A stretch of 64,000 nt of DNA, taken from the NCBI GenBank assembly GCA_947178105.1, contig CAMWXD010000013.1, forward strand, positions 1-64,000, written 5' to 3'. This document shows positions 43,864 to 52,599 of the stretch, piece by piece (position 1 is the first letter of the stretch; the number at the start of each line of letters is the position of its first letter). The notes under the pieces were generated by a model. That model had not been told where the DNA came from and made no database searches. It saw only the letters and a list, made by a program, of their open reading frames with translations. The DNA comes from an uncultured Eubacterium sp. Lineage in GTDB: Bacteria > Bacillota > Clostridia > Lachnospirales > Lachnospiraceae. Made by a program: the position numbers and the translations under genes.

Positions 43864-44676
43864 TCATTTTCTTTTCCTGCGGTTTTCTTCCGCAATTTCA
43901 GATTCCTGCGGATTTATAATCATCTGATATGTTTTTTTCTCAAACAAGGCATGGTCTGCAAGCCCAAGCACAGCCCCTTGTATGCTCCTTGCGCCGCCAT
44001 CGTATACATAGTGCAGTTCTTCCACGGTGACGGCTTCCAACAGCCCATGCCGGCAGCCAAGCGACTCATACGGGATCAGCCGTACAGCGGACGGGCGCCC
44101 GTATGCCGCTTCATAAACACGCCGGTCGATCATGCTGACCCGCTTTCCTGTATAAGGGTCTTTCAGCAGGTTGCCGCTGTCTGAAAGCGCCTGCACTGTA
44201 ATGCAGGTTCCATGCTCTGTGACCTGCGCCTGAAAATACCGGGCGCGGCTTAAGCGCCTGCCAAACCAAAGCACTGCGCCGGAAAGCACGGCAAGCGCCG
44301 CAAACAGCGCCATCTCATACGAAAACAGCCCTCTCCCTTTCGCATACAGCCATTCCACTGTCCCGCCGATTATAATAAATGCGAAATAGCCAACGCATAA
44401 GTCCGAAAAAAAATCCTGTTTTGATTTTTCTCGAAAACAAAAAAACAAAAGCGCTGGATTGACCAGAAAATGCACTGCAATAAGATAAGCCGCCGGATGC
44501 CGGCAGGCTAAAAACACCAGGCAGCTTGTCAGTGTGCCCGCTGCCGCACCTGCTAAAATACGCAGCGCACGTACGTTTCTCTTTCGAAACAAATTGACCG
44601 CCAACAGCGCTGCCAGGTCAACCAAAAAATTATTTACTGCCAGCACGTCTATGTATACTTCATAGATTGCACCCAC
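43864..44676 (-). CDS. spoIIGA: Sigma-E processing peptidase SpoIIGA
   Basis: Five membrane helices (first 155 residues) and an aspartic-protease-like domain with [20 protein letters not shown] (catalytic Asp in DSGN). It activates pro-sigma-E, encoded directly downstream with overlapping codons. The start is the odd point: the family begins M-Y-Y-E-x-Y-I-D, but here [16 protein letters not shown] is preceded by Ile (ATC, 44667) and no ATG is near. The candidate starts are GTG at 44676 or ATC at 44667, with AGGACGGAGG upstream. The TTG-led frame to 44718 overlaps the promoter and is unlikely. Confidence 0.88.
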   Translation of the reverse strand: MGAIYEVYIDVLAVNNFLVDLAALLAVNLFRKRNVRALRILAGAAAGTLTSCLVFLACRHPAAYLIAVHFLVNPALLFFCFREKSKQDFFSDLCVGYFAFIIIGGTVEWLYAKGRGLFSYEMALFAALAVLSGAVLWFGRRLSRARYFQAQVTEHGTCITVQALSDSGNLLKDPYTGKRVSMIDRRVYEAAYGRPSAVRLIPYESLGCRHGLLEAVTVEELHYVYDGGARSIQGAVLGLADHALFEKKTYQMIINPQESEIAEENRRKRK

Positions 44677-44695
44677 CTCCGTCCTGTATACGTCT

Positions 44696-44728
44696 ATTTT
44701 ATTCCAAAACTTTTTCAAAAAATGTCAA
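44696..44728 (-). promoter_or_regulatory. spoIIG-type promoter with long spacer
   Basis: TTGACA (44728-44723) and TAAAAT (44701-44696) are separated by 21 bp. The Bacillus spoIIG promoter also has an over-long spacer (22 bp) and needs Spo0A. The -35 overlaps TTTGACA, close to the Spo0A box TTCGACA. The predicted start lies near 44689, inside the longer open frame of spoIIGA. Confidence 0.55.
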
Positions 44729-44805
44729 ACTTTCATACTTAAGGCATGTCTATCTCCTGCCGTATGGCAAACGCCGCCGGATGCAAATGCAGGCAATATA
44801 AAAAC

Positions 44806-44845
44806 TGCCCAGATCAGGGAACGCTTCCCTCTCTCCAAGCAGTCT
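44806..44845 (-). terminator. Terminator after ftsZ
   Basis: A minus-strand stem with outer ACTGC/GCAGT and inner GGGAA/TTCCC followed by TTTTTAT, about 80 bp past the ftsZ stop. It separates the division operon from spoIIGA-sigE. Confidence 0.5.
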
Positions 44846-44924
44846 AAGCTTTTGTAATACATACCAAACACATTTTTCATTTTTCTCTTTAATACAAATG
44901 CATGTCCAACTACTATGTATACTT

Positions 44925-46157
44925 TTATTTTTTCGGATTCTGCAAAAATCCCGGAATCTTAATATCCTTGACCGGAACTGTGCTTTCCGGCTTTTTCGGC
45001 TTATTGATCCCATAAAGATTTTGCTGGCTTGTCTCTGTGCCTGCGCCTGCTGTATTCATGCCGCCGTATCCGCCTGCGGATACCGGATTGCCCGCCGCAG
45101 TCCCACGCCCAGGAAACGGAGTCGGCGCCGGCCGGGTTGCAGCGCCGGTATTTGCATATTTCATCCCCGGCATACCAGGCATCAGGGACGGCTTCGGCTT
45201 GCTCTCCACATCTTCAATACCGGTCGCAATCACGGTAATCGTCGCCTCATCGGATCTGGATTCGTCATATTTTGCCCCGAAAATAATATTGGCATTTTCG
45301 CCCACAAGGTCACGCACATAGCCTACTGCATCGTTGGCGTCCAACAGCGAGATCGCGCCGGATATATTGATGATTACATGCGTAGCCCCGCAGATGTCTG
45401 TATCCAGCAGCGGGGAAGAAACGGCAAGCTTAACCGCTTCAATCGCCTTTTCATCGCCTTTTGCCATACCAATACCGATATGCGCCAGCCCTTTGTCCTT
45501 CATAACCGTCTGTACATCTGCAAAGTCCAGGTTGATCAGCGCCGGCAGGTTAATCAGGTCTGTGATTCCCTGCACGCCCTGCTGGAGCACCTCGTCCGCT
45601 TTTTTTAAGGCATCCGGCATCGTCGTCCTGCGGTCTACGATTTCAAGCAGCTTGTCATTCGGAATCACGATCAGCGTGTCCACGCCTTCTTTTAAGCGTT
45701 CAATCCCGGAGATCGCATTGACCATGCGCGCCTTCGCTTCAAAGGTAAACGGTTTTGTAACAACGCCTACGGTTAAAATCCCCTTGTTTTTTGCAATCTT
45801 TGCCACAACCGGAGCTGCGCCTGTCCCAGTACCGCCGCCCATGCCGCACGTAACAAAGATCATGTCCGCCCCTTCGACGACCGAGGACAGCTCTTCTGCA
45901 CTCTCCTCCGCAGCCTTCATGCCTACTTCTGGATCCGCTCCTGCACCAAGCCCTTTCGTCAGTTTTTCCCCGATCTGGATAAGTGTAGGCGCCTTGCACA
46001 GCATCAATGCCTGTTTATCTGTATTTACTCCGACGAACTCCACACCGCCGATATTTTCATCAATCATTCTATTTACCGCATTGTTACCTGCGCCACCGAC
46101 CCCGATAACAATGATCTTTGCACTGGAATCTGCTTCTGTTGTTGTAATCTCAAGCAA
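44925..46157 (-). CDS. ftsZ: Cell division GTPase FtsZ
   Basis: A 410-residue protein with [19 protein letters not shown], the tubulin signature [16 protein letters not shown], and the conserved C-terminal peptide DIKIPGFLQ that binds membrane tethers. It forms the Z ring at the division site. The Gly/Ala/Pro-rich linker (320-395) is as usual. The start codon is TTG at 46157, with the strong AAGGAGG eight bases before. It has its own promoter candidate at 46233-46261, and no ftsA precedes it. Confidence 0.96.
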   Translation of the reverse strand: MLEITTTEADSSAKIIVIGVGGAGNNAVNRMIDENIGGVEFVGVNTDKQALMLCKAPTLIQIGEKLTKGLGAGADPEVGMKAAEESAEELSSVVEGADMIFVTCGMGGGTGTGAAPVVAKIAKNKGILTVGVVTKPFTFEAKARMVNAISGIERLKEGVDTLIVIPNDKLLEIVDRRTTMPDALKKADEVLQQGVQGITDLINLPALINLDFADVQTVMKDKGLAHIGIGMAKGDEKAIEAVKLAVSSPLLDTDICGATHVIINISGAISLLDANDAVGYVRDLVGENANIIFGAKYDESRSDEATITVIATGIEDVESKPKPSLMPGMPGMKYANTGAATRPAPTPFPGRGTAAGNPVSAGGYGGMNTAGAGTETSQQNLYGINKPKKPESTVPVKDIKIPGFLQNPKK

Positions 46158-46232
46158 AGGTAATACCTCCTTAATTTATACATTATCCCGTGTCTACTTA
46201 CCCAAGACACAAAAATATAGCTTCTGAATTCT

Positions 46233-46261
46233 ATAATATTATTTTTTTCACATGAAATCAA
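46233..46261 (-). promoter_or_regulatory. Promoter candidate for ftsZ
   Basis: TTGATT (46261-46256), 17-bp spacer, TATTAT (46238-46233). The leader of about 70 nt contains a small GTGTCT/AGACAC hairpin. Confidence 0.55.
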
Positions 46262-46304
46262 CCAGTTTTTTGAAAAAATATCAATTTTTGCCTGTATACC
46301 CCCT

Positions 46305-47045
46305 TTAACCCGGTTCAAAAATAATATCCGTCGTCAGCGGCGTCCAATTTTCCAAATGCAGTTTTCCTTTTTTTCCGCTTAACTTCGGCATGATTGCATC
46401 CAGCCGCATTACTTTTTCCACCAGATATTCGTCGTCTCCAAGCTCCGCCTGGATCTTTCCAAAATCCGCAGTTAGGCTGCGGTCTTCATGAAATGCAATC
46501 GTTTTCGGTACAAGCTCATATTTTGCAAGCTGCTGTGAAAATGTCAGCAGCAGGGAGAGCGCCTGCTCGTCATCCAGGTTCAGCTTTTCATATACAACCA
46601 CTTTCCGGCACTCAATCCCGTCGACCTTCGGCACATGCGCAATCTGCCTTTTTGATATTTCAACCACAAACCCATCCTTGTCAAAATAGACATTCTGGTT
46701 ATTTGCCTCTATGTAGCCTACGATTGCTTTTTCATATACTTTGACCTGAACCGCATTCGGTGAAAGCATCTGGATCTCCATTTCATCGATAAACGGGATC
46801 TCCTCTGTCTGGAACAGCCGGTACTTAAGCACCACATACAGCGTATTCCAGGAATATTTATCGCTCAGTACACTGTCTTTGATCTGCTGGTCTGTATACA
46901 GCTCGTTTCCGCTTACCTGCACTTCTTTTAACTGAAACCCTGTAATCGCAATAAGGACGAGTAACGCGGCAAGAAATAAAAACACAATCGCTGCAAGCAA
47001 AAGCTTCTTTTTCCTCGCCCTCCTTTTTCGTTTTTTTCTAATCAT
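46305..47045 (-). CDS. divIB: Cell division protein FtsQ/DivIB
   Basis: About 246 residues: basic cytoplasmic tail (MIRKKRKRRARKKK), one helix (15-37), and a POTRA domain (FQLKEVQVSGNELYTDQQIK) followed by the beta domain. It joins the FtsL/FtsB complex at the septum. The start at 47045 (GGAAGGTAG) overlaps the ftsW end by 8 bp; the longer open frame reads ftsW DNA and was rejected. Confidence 0.9.
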   Translation of the reverse strand: MIRKKRKRRARKKKLLLAAIVFLFLAALLVLIAITGFQLKEVQVSGNELYTDQQIKDSVLSDKYSWNTLYVVLKYRLFQTEEIPFIDEMEIQMLSPNAVQVKVYEKAIVGYIEANNQNVYFDKDGFVVEISKRQIAHVPKVDGIECRKVVVYEKLNLDDEQALSLLLTFSQQLAKYELVPKTIAFHEDRSLTADFGKIQAELGDDEYLVEKVMRLDAIMPKLSGKKGKLHLENWTPLTTDIIFEPG

Positions 47046-48174
47046 GGCTACTACCTTCCAGACGGATTCCCCTTGATACGCTAAGCGCCAGCCCCATTTC
47101 CGCAAGCAAAAAGCTTGTCGATGTCCCGCCATAGCTGATAAACGGCAGCGTAATCCCGGTATTTGGAATCGTATTTGTAACAACGGCGATATTTAAAATG
47201 ACCTGGATCGCAATATGCGCCATGATCCCGGATACAATCAAAGCCCCGTACAGATCCGCCGCATTATTGGCTATCACCATCAGCCGCCAGATCATAAGCA
47301 AAAACAAAAGGATCACGCAGACGGCGCCAAACAGCCCAAGCTCTTCGCAGATAATCGAAAAAATCATATCGTTCTGCGCCTCTGGCACAAACCCCAGCTT
47401 TTGCATACTCTGCCCCAGCCCTTTGCCAAACAATCCGCCAGAGCCAATCGCATAAAGCCCCTGGATCGTCTGAAACGCCGTATCGGTCATAAATTCTTCC
47501 GGATGCAGCCATGCTTCAATACGCCTCATCCGGTAGTTTGCCGCCAGAATAAACAGGATGCCCCCGCCGGCAACGCCTACGGCAACCATCGCAATAAACT
47601 GTCCGAACTTCGGGCTTGCCACAAACGTGATCACAACAGCAATCCCCAAAATAATCACACCGGTACTTAAGTTTTCATACGCGACAATCACGAAAATAGG
47701 CACGATCATAAGCATAACCTTAATCAGGTTCGTAAACTTCCCGATCTGCTTCGGAATCCGGCATACAAGCCCGGACAAAAACAGGATCATCGCCAGCTTT
47801 GCAAGCTCGGACGGCTGGAAGCTCAGCGGGCCAAGCGGCAGCCATCTGGAAGAGCCTTTTGCCTCACTTCCGACTCCTGGGATCAATACGACTGCACATA
47901 ATCCGAACGCAAGCATATAAGCAAAGTTCCCAAAATGGATCCATATATGGTAGTCGATCTTGGATATCACGATCATAGCGGCAAGCCCAAGCGCTACGGC
48001 AAGCCCCTGGCGCCTGATATAATGCAGCACATCGCCGTATTTGTCGTTTGCGCTATAGGCGCTGACGCTATACAGCATCACAAGGCCAAAGCCAAGCAAA
48101 AAAATAACGAGAAAAAACAGACTATAATCACAATATTTGATTTTCTTTTGTCTTGCCTTGTTTTGTCTGCCCAC
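47038..48174 (-). CDS. ftsW: FtsW/SpoVE peptidoglycan polymerase (SEDS family)
   Basis: A 378-residue protein with about ten membrane helices. SEDS motifs include VMLYSVSAYSANDKYGDVLH, SSRWLPLGPLSFQPSELAKL, and the C-terminal NTGITLPFISYGGTSTSFLL. It polymerises glycan strands with a PBP2-type partner. Which of FtsW or SpoVE it is cannot be told; the Bacillus homologue at this place is spoVE. The start is GTG at 48174 with AGGAG ten bases before. The gap 48175-48286 holds nothing clear. Confidence 0.92.
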   Translation of the reverse strand: MGRQNKARQKKIKYCDYSLFFLVIFLLGFGLVMLYSVSAYSANDKYGDVLHYIRRQGLAVALGLAAMIVISKIDYHIWIHFGNFAYMLAFGLCAVVLIPGVGSEAKGSSRWLPLGPLSFQPSELAKLAMILFLSGLVCRIPKQIGKFTNLIKVMLMIVPIFVIVAYENLSTGVIILGIAVVITFVASPKFGQFIAMVAVGVAGGGILFILAANYRMRRIEAWLHPEEFMTDTAFQTIQGLYAIGSGGLFGKGLGQSMQKLGFVPEAQNDMIFSIICEELGLFGAVCVILLFLLMIWRLMVIANNAADLYGALIVSGIMAHIAIQVILNIAVVTNTIPNTGITLPFISYGGTSTSFLLAEMGLALSVSRGIRLEGSSHD

Positions 48175-48286
48175 TCTAACAACTCCTGATTTTTCTTTTC
48201 CATCAGTCCGGCTGTCCTCTCTTTTCCTGTATCATGCCGGAATCCTTTGTATCACCATCCATCGGTCGTTTTCTTTTTCGATCGTC

Positions 48287-49687
48287 TTATTGTCTGTAGC
48301 CCCGGACAAGCTCTTTAAAAAGATCCCCTCTCTTTTCATAGTTCGCAAACATATCCCAGCTCGCACACGCAGGGGACAAAAGCACTGCGTCTCCCTCGCG
48401 CGCATGGCTGTGGCAATACGCGACGGCTTCCTCCAGGGACTCACACATTACAACGTCCGTAAATCCTTTTTCTGCCGCTTCGTTTGCTATTTTTTCTTTG
48501 GTAGCTCCAATCAATACGAGTTTTTCCACTTTGCCTTCAAAGGCATCGATCCATTCCCCATATCCTGACTGCTTATCATAGCCCCCGCCGATCAGCCAGG
48601 TCGGGCGTTCCATCGCGCGGATGCCCTGAATGGCGGCATCTGGATTGGTCGCTTTGGAATCATTATAATAACGGACTCCCGCTATTTCTTCCACATATTC
48701 TATTCTATGCGCAACAGCCCGAAAAGTTTTCAACACTTCCCTGATTTTCTCAAACGGTACGCCAAGCGAATGCGTCACAGCCGCTGCTGCCATTACATTT
48801 TCATAATTATGCGTCCCAAGCAAATTTAATTCGCCTGTATCTACAACTGCCTTCACCTCATTTTCACCTGCCCAGTAAATGCAGTTTCCTTCCAGATACA
48901 TCCCGCGCTCCAAGCGCTGCTTGCTGCTAAAATAAATCACGTTTAAATGATCCGATATCGTTTCTCCGAATGCGCGCAGCGCCTCGTCTTCATAATTAAG
49001 CACACAAACCTGCCCCGGCTTTTGATTTTTCGTAATCGATTCTTTTACCGCGATATAACATTCCATCGTATGGTGCCTGTTTAAATGGTCTGGCGTAATA
49101 TTTAAAATCGCCGATACATCCGGGCAAAACGTGTCTGCCGTTTCCAACTGGAAGCTGCTGATCTCCGCTGCTGTGACCGTATCGTCTGTCATCTGTGCTG
49201 CGAGCGATGTATAAGGGATCCCGATATTGCCGACCACCTTTACATCCGCAAAATAGCTTTTTAAAATCTCACCGGCCAGCGCCGTCGTCGTCGTCTTGCC
49301 GTTTGTACCGGTAATCGCCGCCAGGCGTCCCTTCGCGCACCGATAGGCAAGCTCGATCTCACCCCAGACTGCCGCGCCGCTTTCCTTTAGCGTCTTTACG
49401 ACCGGAAGATCGACAGGCACTCCAGGGCTTAACACTACAAAATCAAACGGCGCTTTGCCCTGCGTTGCCTTATGACATTCCCTGCATATCTGTTCCGTCC
49501 CTGCTGTTCCTAAAAGAACCGGTACGCCGCTTAGCTTTTCTGATTTTGCATGGATATCCTCTGCGCACAATTTTTCACTGCCGTCATATAATATCGTATC
49601 CGCACCGGCATCAAGAAGAAGCAGTGCGGATGCAATGCCGCTGACTCCCGTACCGGCTACGAGAACCTTTTTCCCTTTTAGATCCAT
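48287..49687 (-). CDS. murD: UDP-N-acetylmuramoylalanine-D-glutamate ligase MurD
   Basis: About 466 residues from MDLKGKKVLVAGTGVSGIAS. It has the ATP loop ITGTNGKTTTTALAGEIL, the central NITPDHLNRHHTMECY, and the C-domain NDSKATNPDAAIQGIRAM. It adds D-Glu to UDP-MurNAc-Ala in the cytoplasm. GCAGGAGGG precedes the ATG. murE, murF and murG, often in the same cluster, are not in this window. Confidence 0.95.
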   Translation of the reverse strand: MDLKGKKVLVAGTGVSGIASALLLLDAGADTILYDGSEKLCAEDIHAKSEKLSGVPVLLGTAGTEQICRECHKATQGKAPFDFVVLSPGVPVDLPVVKTLKESGAAVWGEIELAYRCAKGRLAAITGTNGKTTTTALAGEILKSYFADVKVVGNIGIPYTSLAAQMTDDTVTAAEISSFQLETADTFCPDVSAILNITPDHLNRHHTMECYIAVKESITKNQKPGQVCVLNYEDEALRAFGETISDHLNVIYFSSKQRLERGMYLEGNCIYWAGENEVKAVVDTGELNLLGTHNYENVMAAAAVTHSLGVPFEKIREVLKTFRAVAHRIEYVEEIAGVRYYNDSKATNPDAAIQGIRAMERPTWLIGGGYDKQSGYGEWIDAFEGKVEKLVLIGATKEKIANEAAEKGFTDVVMCESLEEAVAYCHSHAREGDAVLLSPACASWDMFANYEKRGDLFKELVRGYRQ

Positions 49688-49703
49688 TGTAATTCCCTCC
49701 TGC

Positions 49704-50672
49704 TTACAGCCCCATGTAAGCGACCAGGCATAATATAGTAGTAGCAATCGAAAAGACTGCAACAACCCTTGTCTCCGACCAGCCGCCAAGCTCAAAATGG
49801 TGGTGGATCGGCGCCATGCGGAAAAACCGCTTGCCATGCGTCATTTTAAAATAGCCTACCTGTATCATAACCGATAAAATCTCAATCCAGTAAATCAGCC
49901 CGACAATCAGAATAAACATCGGCATCTGCATCATATATGCCGTAGAAGCTACAAAGCCTCCCAGCGCCAAAGATCCGGTATCCCCCATAAATACGCTTGC
50001 CGGATAGACATTAAACAGTAAAAACCCCAGCAGCGCACCTACAACAGCGCATGTAATCGGCTCAATGCCGCTGTTCGTCCCAACGGCAACGACTGTGAAA
50101 AACGTCGCAATCAATACCGTCACGCTCGAAGCAAGTCCGTCCAGTCCGTCCGTAAAATTTGCCCCGTTGACTGTACCGATGACGGCAAGAAATAAAATCG
50201 GCAGCGCCAGCCAGCCAAAATCTGCATATCTGCCGCCTGAAAACGGTACAAGCATTGTCAGGGATACATCGGAAAACCGGTGCAGGTAAACGGCGAATAC
50301 AGCCGTCACCACGATCTCCAGTATCATCTTCTGCCATGCCAGCAGTCCGTCTGAACGCTTTAAAACAACTTTTAAATAATCATCAAAAAATCCAATCACG
50401 CCGAACCCTACCGTGACAAAAAGGATCGGTACGATCTTTGGATAAGATGAGATAAAAAACAACGATGTAATGATGATTGCAAGTAAAATCATCAATCCCC
50501 CCATCGTCGGTGTCCCCGTCTTTTTCTGATGGGATTTTAACTCTTCACGCTCTGTATTCCCGACCTTGAGCCTTCGTAAAATCGGTATCATAAACGGCCC
50601 TAAAAGCGCTGTGACCGAAAATGAAAGTATTACCGCAAAAATATAGCGAAAATCAATCAACTGCTCTGTCAT
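49704..50672 (-). CDS. mraY: Phospho-N-acetylmuramoyl-pentapeptide transferase MraY
   Basis: About 322 residues with ten membrane helices and family motifs KKTGTPTMGGLM, GFFDDYLKVVLKRSDGL, GANFTDGLDGLASSV (catalytic Asp residues) and MAPIHHHFELGGWSE (metal-binding His). It makes lipid I at the inner membrane face. It is followed by murD at 16 bp. The start at 50672 has GATAAAGGAA. Confidence 0.95.
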   Translation of the reverse strand: MTEQLIDFRYIFAVILSFSVTALLGPFMIPILRRLKVGNTEREELKSHQKKTGTPTMGGLMILLAIIITSLFFISSYPKIVPILFVTVGFGVIGFFDDYLKVVLKRSDGLLAWQKMILEIVVTAVFAVYLHRFSDVSLTMLVPFSGGRYADFGWLALPILFLAVIGTVNGANFTDGLDGLASSVTVLIATFFTVVAVGTNSGIEPITCAVVGALLGFLLFNVYPASVFMGDTGSLALGGFVASTAYMMQMPMFILIVGLIYWIEILSVMIQVGYFKMTHGKRFFRMAPIHHHFELGGWSETRVVAVFSIATTILCLVAYMGL

Positions 50673-50762
50673 TTCCTTTATCCCTCTTTCATTTGTCATG
50701 CTGTTGTCTCAAAACCATAGTATAACGGATTTCTCGGCATGTTGCAAGAGCCTTGGATAGAT

Positions 50763-52529
50763 TTATTCTGCTTCTTCTTTTTCCGCCTTCTCCTTTTCAA
50801 CAACAGCCGGGTCTTTTTCGATTCCAAGATACGGCAAGATGTTTAATAACAGCTCTCTTGCTACCGGCGCAGCGATCGTGCCTCCATAATAAACTCCTGT
50901 TGGGTTATTGATAATGACAAGGCACAGCATCTGCGGGTCCTGCGCCGGTGCAAAGCACATAAAAGAAGAAATATAACGGTGCGCGCTTCTTGGAAGCGTC
51001 TGGGACGTCGCTGTCTTGCCGCCGATTTCATATCCTTCGATATAAGCTTTGTTTCCGCCGCCCTCGGATACGACCTTTTCTAACAGCGTACGCATTGTGC
51101 TGGAGGTCTCCTCGCTTAAAATCTGCTGCGTTGGCTCATAGTCAAATACTTCGACTACCTCGCCCTCCTGGCCTTCTACCTGGACGCCAAAATGCGGAGT
51201 GATGCGCTTGCCGCCGTTAATCAGCGAAGAAATCGTGGTAGCAAGCTGAACCGGCGTAACCTGGAACGACTGGCCAAACGAGATCGTGGCAAGCTCCACC
51301 TGTCCGATGTTCTTTTTTTCATGCATAATCGTCCTTGCTTCTCCCGGCAGGTCGATGCCGGTCTTTGCAAGCAGCCCAAACTGTTTAAAATATTTGTAAT
51401 ACTGGTCTGTGCCGAGCCGCATTCCAAGCTCGATAAACACTGGATTACAGGAATTTTCAAGCCCCTGCACAAAGCTCTGCGCGCCATGGCCGCTCGTTCT
51501 TGCACAGCGGATCCGGCGGTCTTCCACGATCTTGTAGCCCGGGCAGAAAAAATTGTCGCTTAATGACACAACGCCCGCTTCGAGTGCTGCCGAGGCTGTG
51601 ATGACCTTAAAGGTGGAGCCAGGCTCATAAGTGTCATTGATACAGCCGTTGCGCCACATTTTGTTCAGCAAGTCCTGCTTTTCCTGCGCATTCGCATACG
51701 ATGTGCCTTCGGGCAGCTCATACGGCTCGTTTAAGTTAAATTCCGGCAGGTTGACCATTGCCATGATCTCGCCGTTGGAAGGCTTCATAATAATCACGCT
51801 GACGCTGTCTGCCTCTTTTGCCTGCATTACTTTTTCCGCTGCCTGCTGCGCATACATCTGGATATTGACATCCAGGCTGATCCGCAGGTTGTTGCCGTCG
51901 ACCGGGTTCAGCCGGCTCTCGCCAGCGTCTGCAATCTCTACGCCTTTTGCGTCAGTCAGCGTCAGGATCTTGCCGTTTTTGCCCATCATCTTTTCGTCGT
52001 ATACGACCTCAAGCCCGATAATGCCCTGGTTATCACCCCCTGTAAATCCAAGCACCTTAGATGCAAGTTCATCGTATAAATAGTACCGTTTATAGTCTTC
52101 ATCCACCTTTACGCCTGCTAATTTGCAGTCACGGATTTTATCTCCGATTTCTTTTGATACGTTTGATTTGATCCGCTCGATTGAGCTGACCTTTTCCACA
52201 CGTTTTCTTACTGTCTCCTCGTCCATGCCAAGCTCTTTTGACAATACCCGGATGACCTCCTCCGCGTCCTTGACCTGGCTGTGGATGACCGAGATCGTGC
52301 AGACGCTCCGGTTTGACGCAAGCACTTTTCCGTTAATGTCTAAAATCTTCCCGCGGGCTGCCTTGATATCCCTCTCCCTCTCGTGGAGGTCCTGCGCCCT
52401 GATGCTGTAATACTCTGACTGGAATACCATCAAATAAACAAGCCTGCCCGCCAAAAACAGCATAGCAAAGGAAATACAAAAAAATACAATCACAATTTTT
52501 TTTCGGTTGTGCGTTTTTGTCCCATTCAT
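50763..52529 (-). CDS. spoVD: PBP2-class transpeptidase, SpoVD position
   Basis: A 588-residue protein: one N-terminal helix (12-34), a pedestal domain (40-250) and a transpeptidase domain with YEPGSTFKVITA (Ser nucleophile), ENSCNPVFI (SxN) and GGKTATSQTLPR. The third motif is KTA instead of the usual KTG. There is no PASTA domain. It cross-links peptidoglycan at the division septum or in spore cortex; by order (second PBP after ftsL) it corresponds to Bacillus spoVD. Its ribosome site (GAGG) lies inside a strong hairpin at 52536-52582. Confidence 0.88.
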   Translation of the reverse strand: MNGTKTHNRKKIVIVFFCISFAMLFLAGRLVYLMVFQSEYYSIRAQDLHERERDIKAARGKILDINGKVLASNRSVCTISVIHSQVKDAEEVIRVLSKELGMDEETVRKRVEKVSSIERIKSNVSKEIGDKIRDCKLAGVKVDEDYKRYYLYDELASKVLGFTGGDNQGIIGLEVVYDEKMMGKNGKILTLTDAKGVEIADAGESRLNPVDGNNLRISLDVNIQMYAQQAAEKVMQAKEADSVSVIIMKPSNGEIMAMVNLPEFNLNEPYELPEGTSYANAQEKQDLLNKMWRNGCINDTYEPGSTFKVITASAALEAGVVSLSDNFFCPGYKIVEDRRIRCARTSGHGAQSFVQGLENSCNPVFIELGMRLGTDQYYKYFKQFGLLAKTGIDLPGEARTIMHEKKNIGQVELATISFGQSFQVTPVQLATTISSLINGGKRITPHFGVQVEGQEGEVVEVFDYEPTQQILSEETSSTMRTLLEKVVSEGGGNKAYIEGYEIGGKTATSQTLPRSAHRYISSFMCFAPAQDPQMLCLVIINNPTGVYYGGTIAAPVARELLLNILPYLGIEKDPAVVEKEKAEKEEAE

Positions 52530-52535
52530 AAAACA

Positions 52536-52582
52536 AACCTCATAATAGCAGTTATTATAGCTTATTCTGCAATTATGAGGTT
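52536..52582 (-). promoter_or_regulatory. Hairpin burying the ribosome site of the spoVD-like gene
   Basis: AACCTCATAAT (52536-52546) is the exact complement of ATTATGAGGTT (52572-52582). The inner GCAG/CTGC extends the stem after one mismatch. The minus-strand GAGG used to start the gene at 52529 is inside the stem. There is no T-run, so it is not a plain terminator. Confidence 0.65.
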
Positions 52583-52599
52583 ATGTATTTTTTGCCGGA

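Noticed and set aside
44750..45013. A minus-strand ORF between spoIIGA and ftsZ
   Set aside because: It overlaps the ftsZ end in another frame and crosses the terminator.
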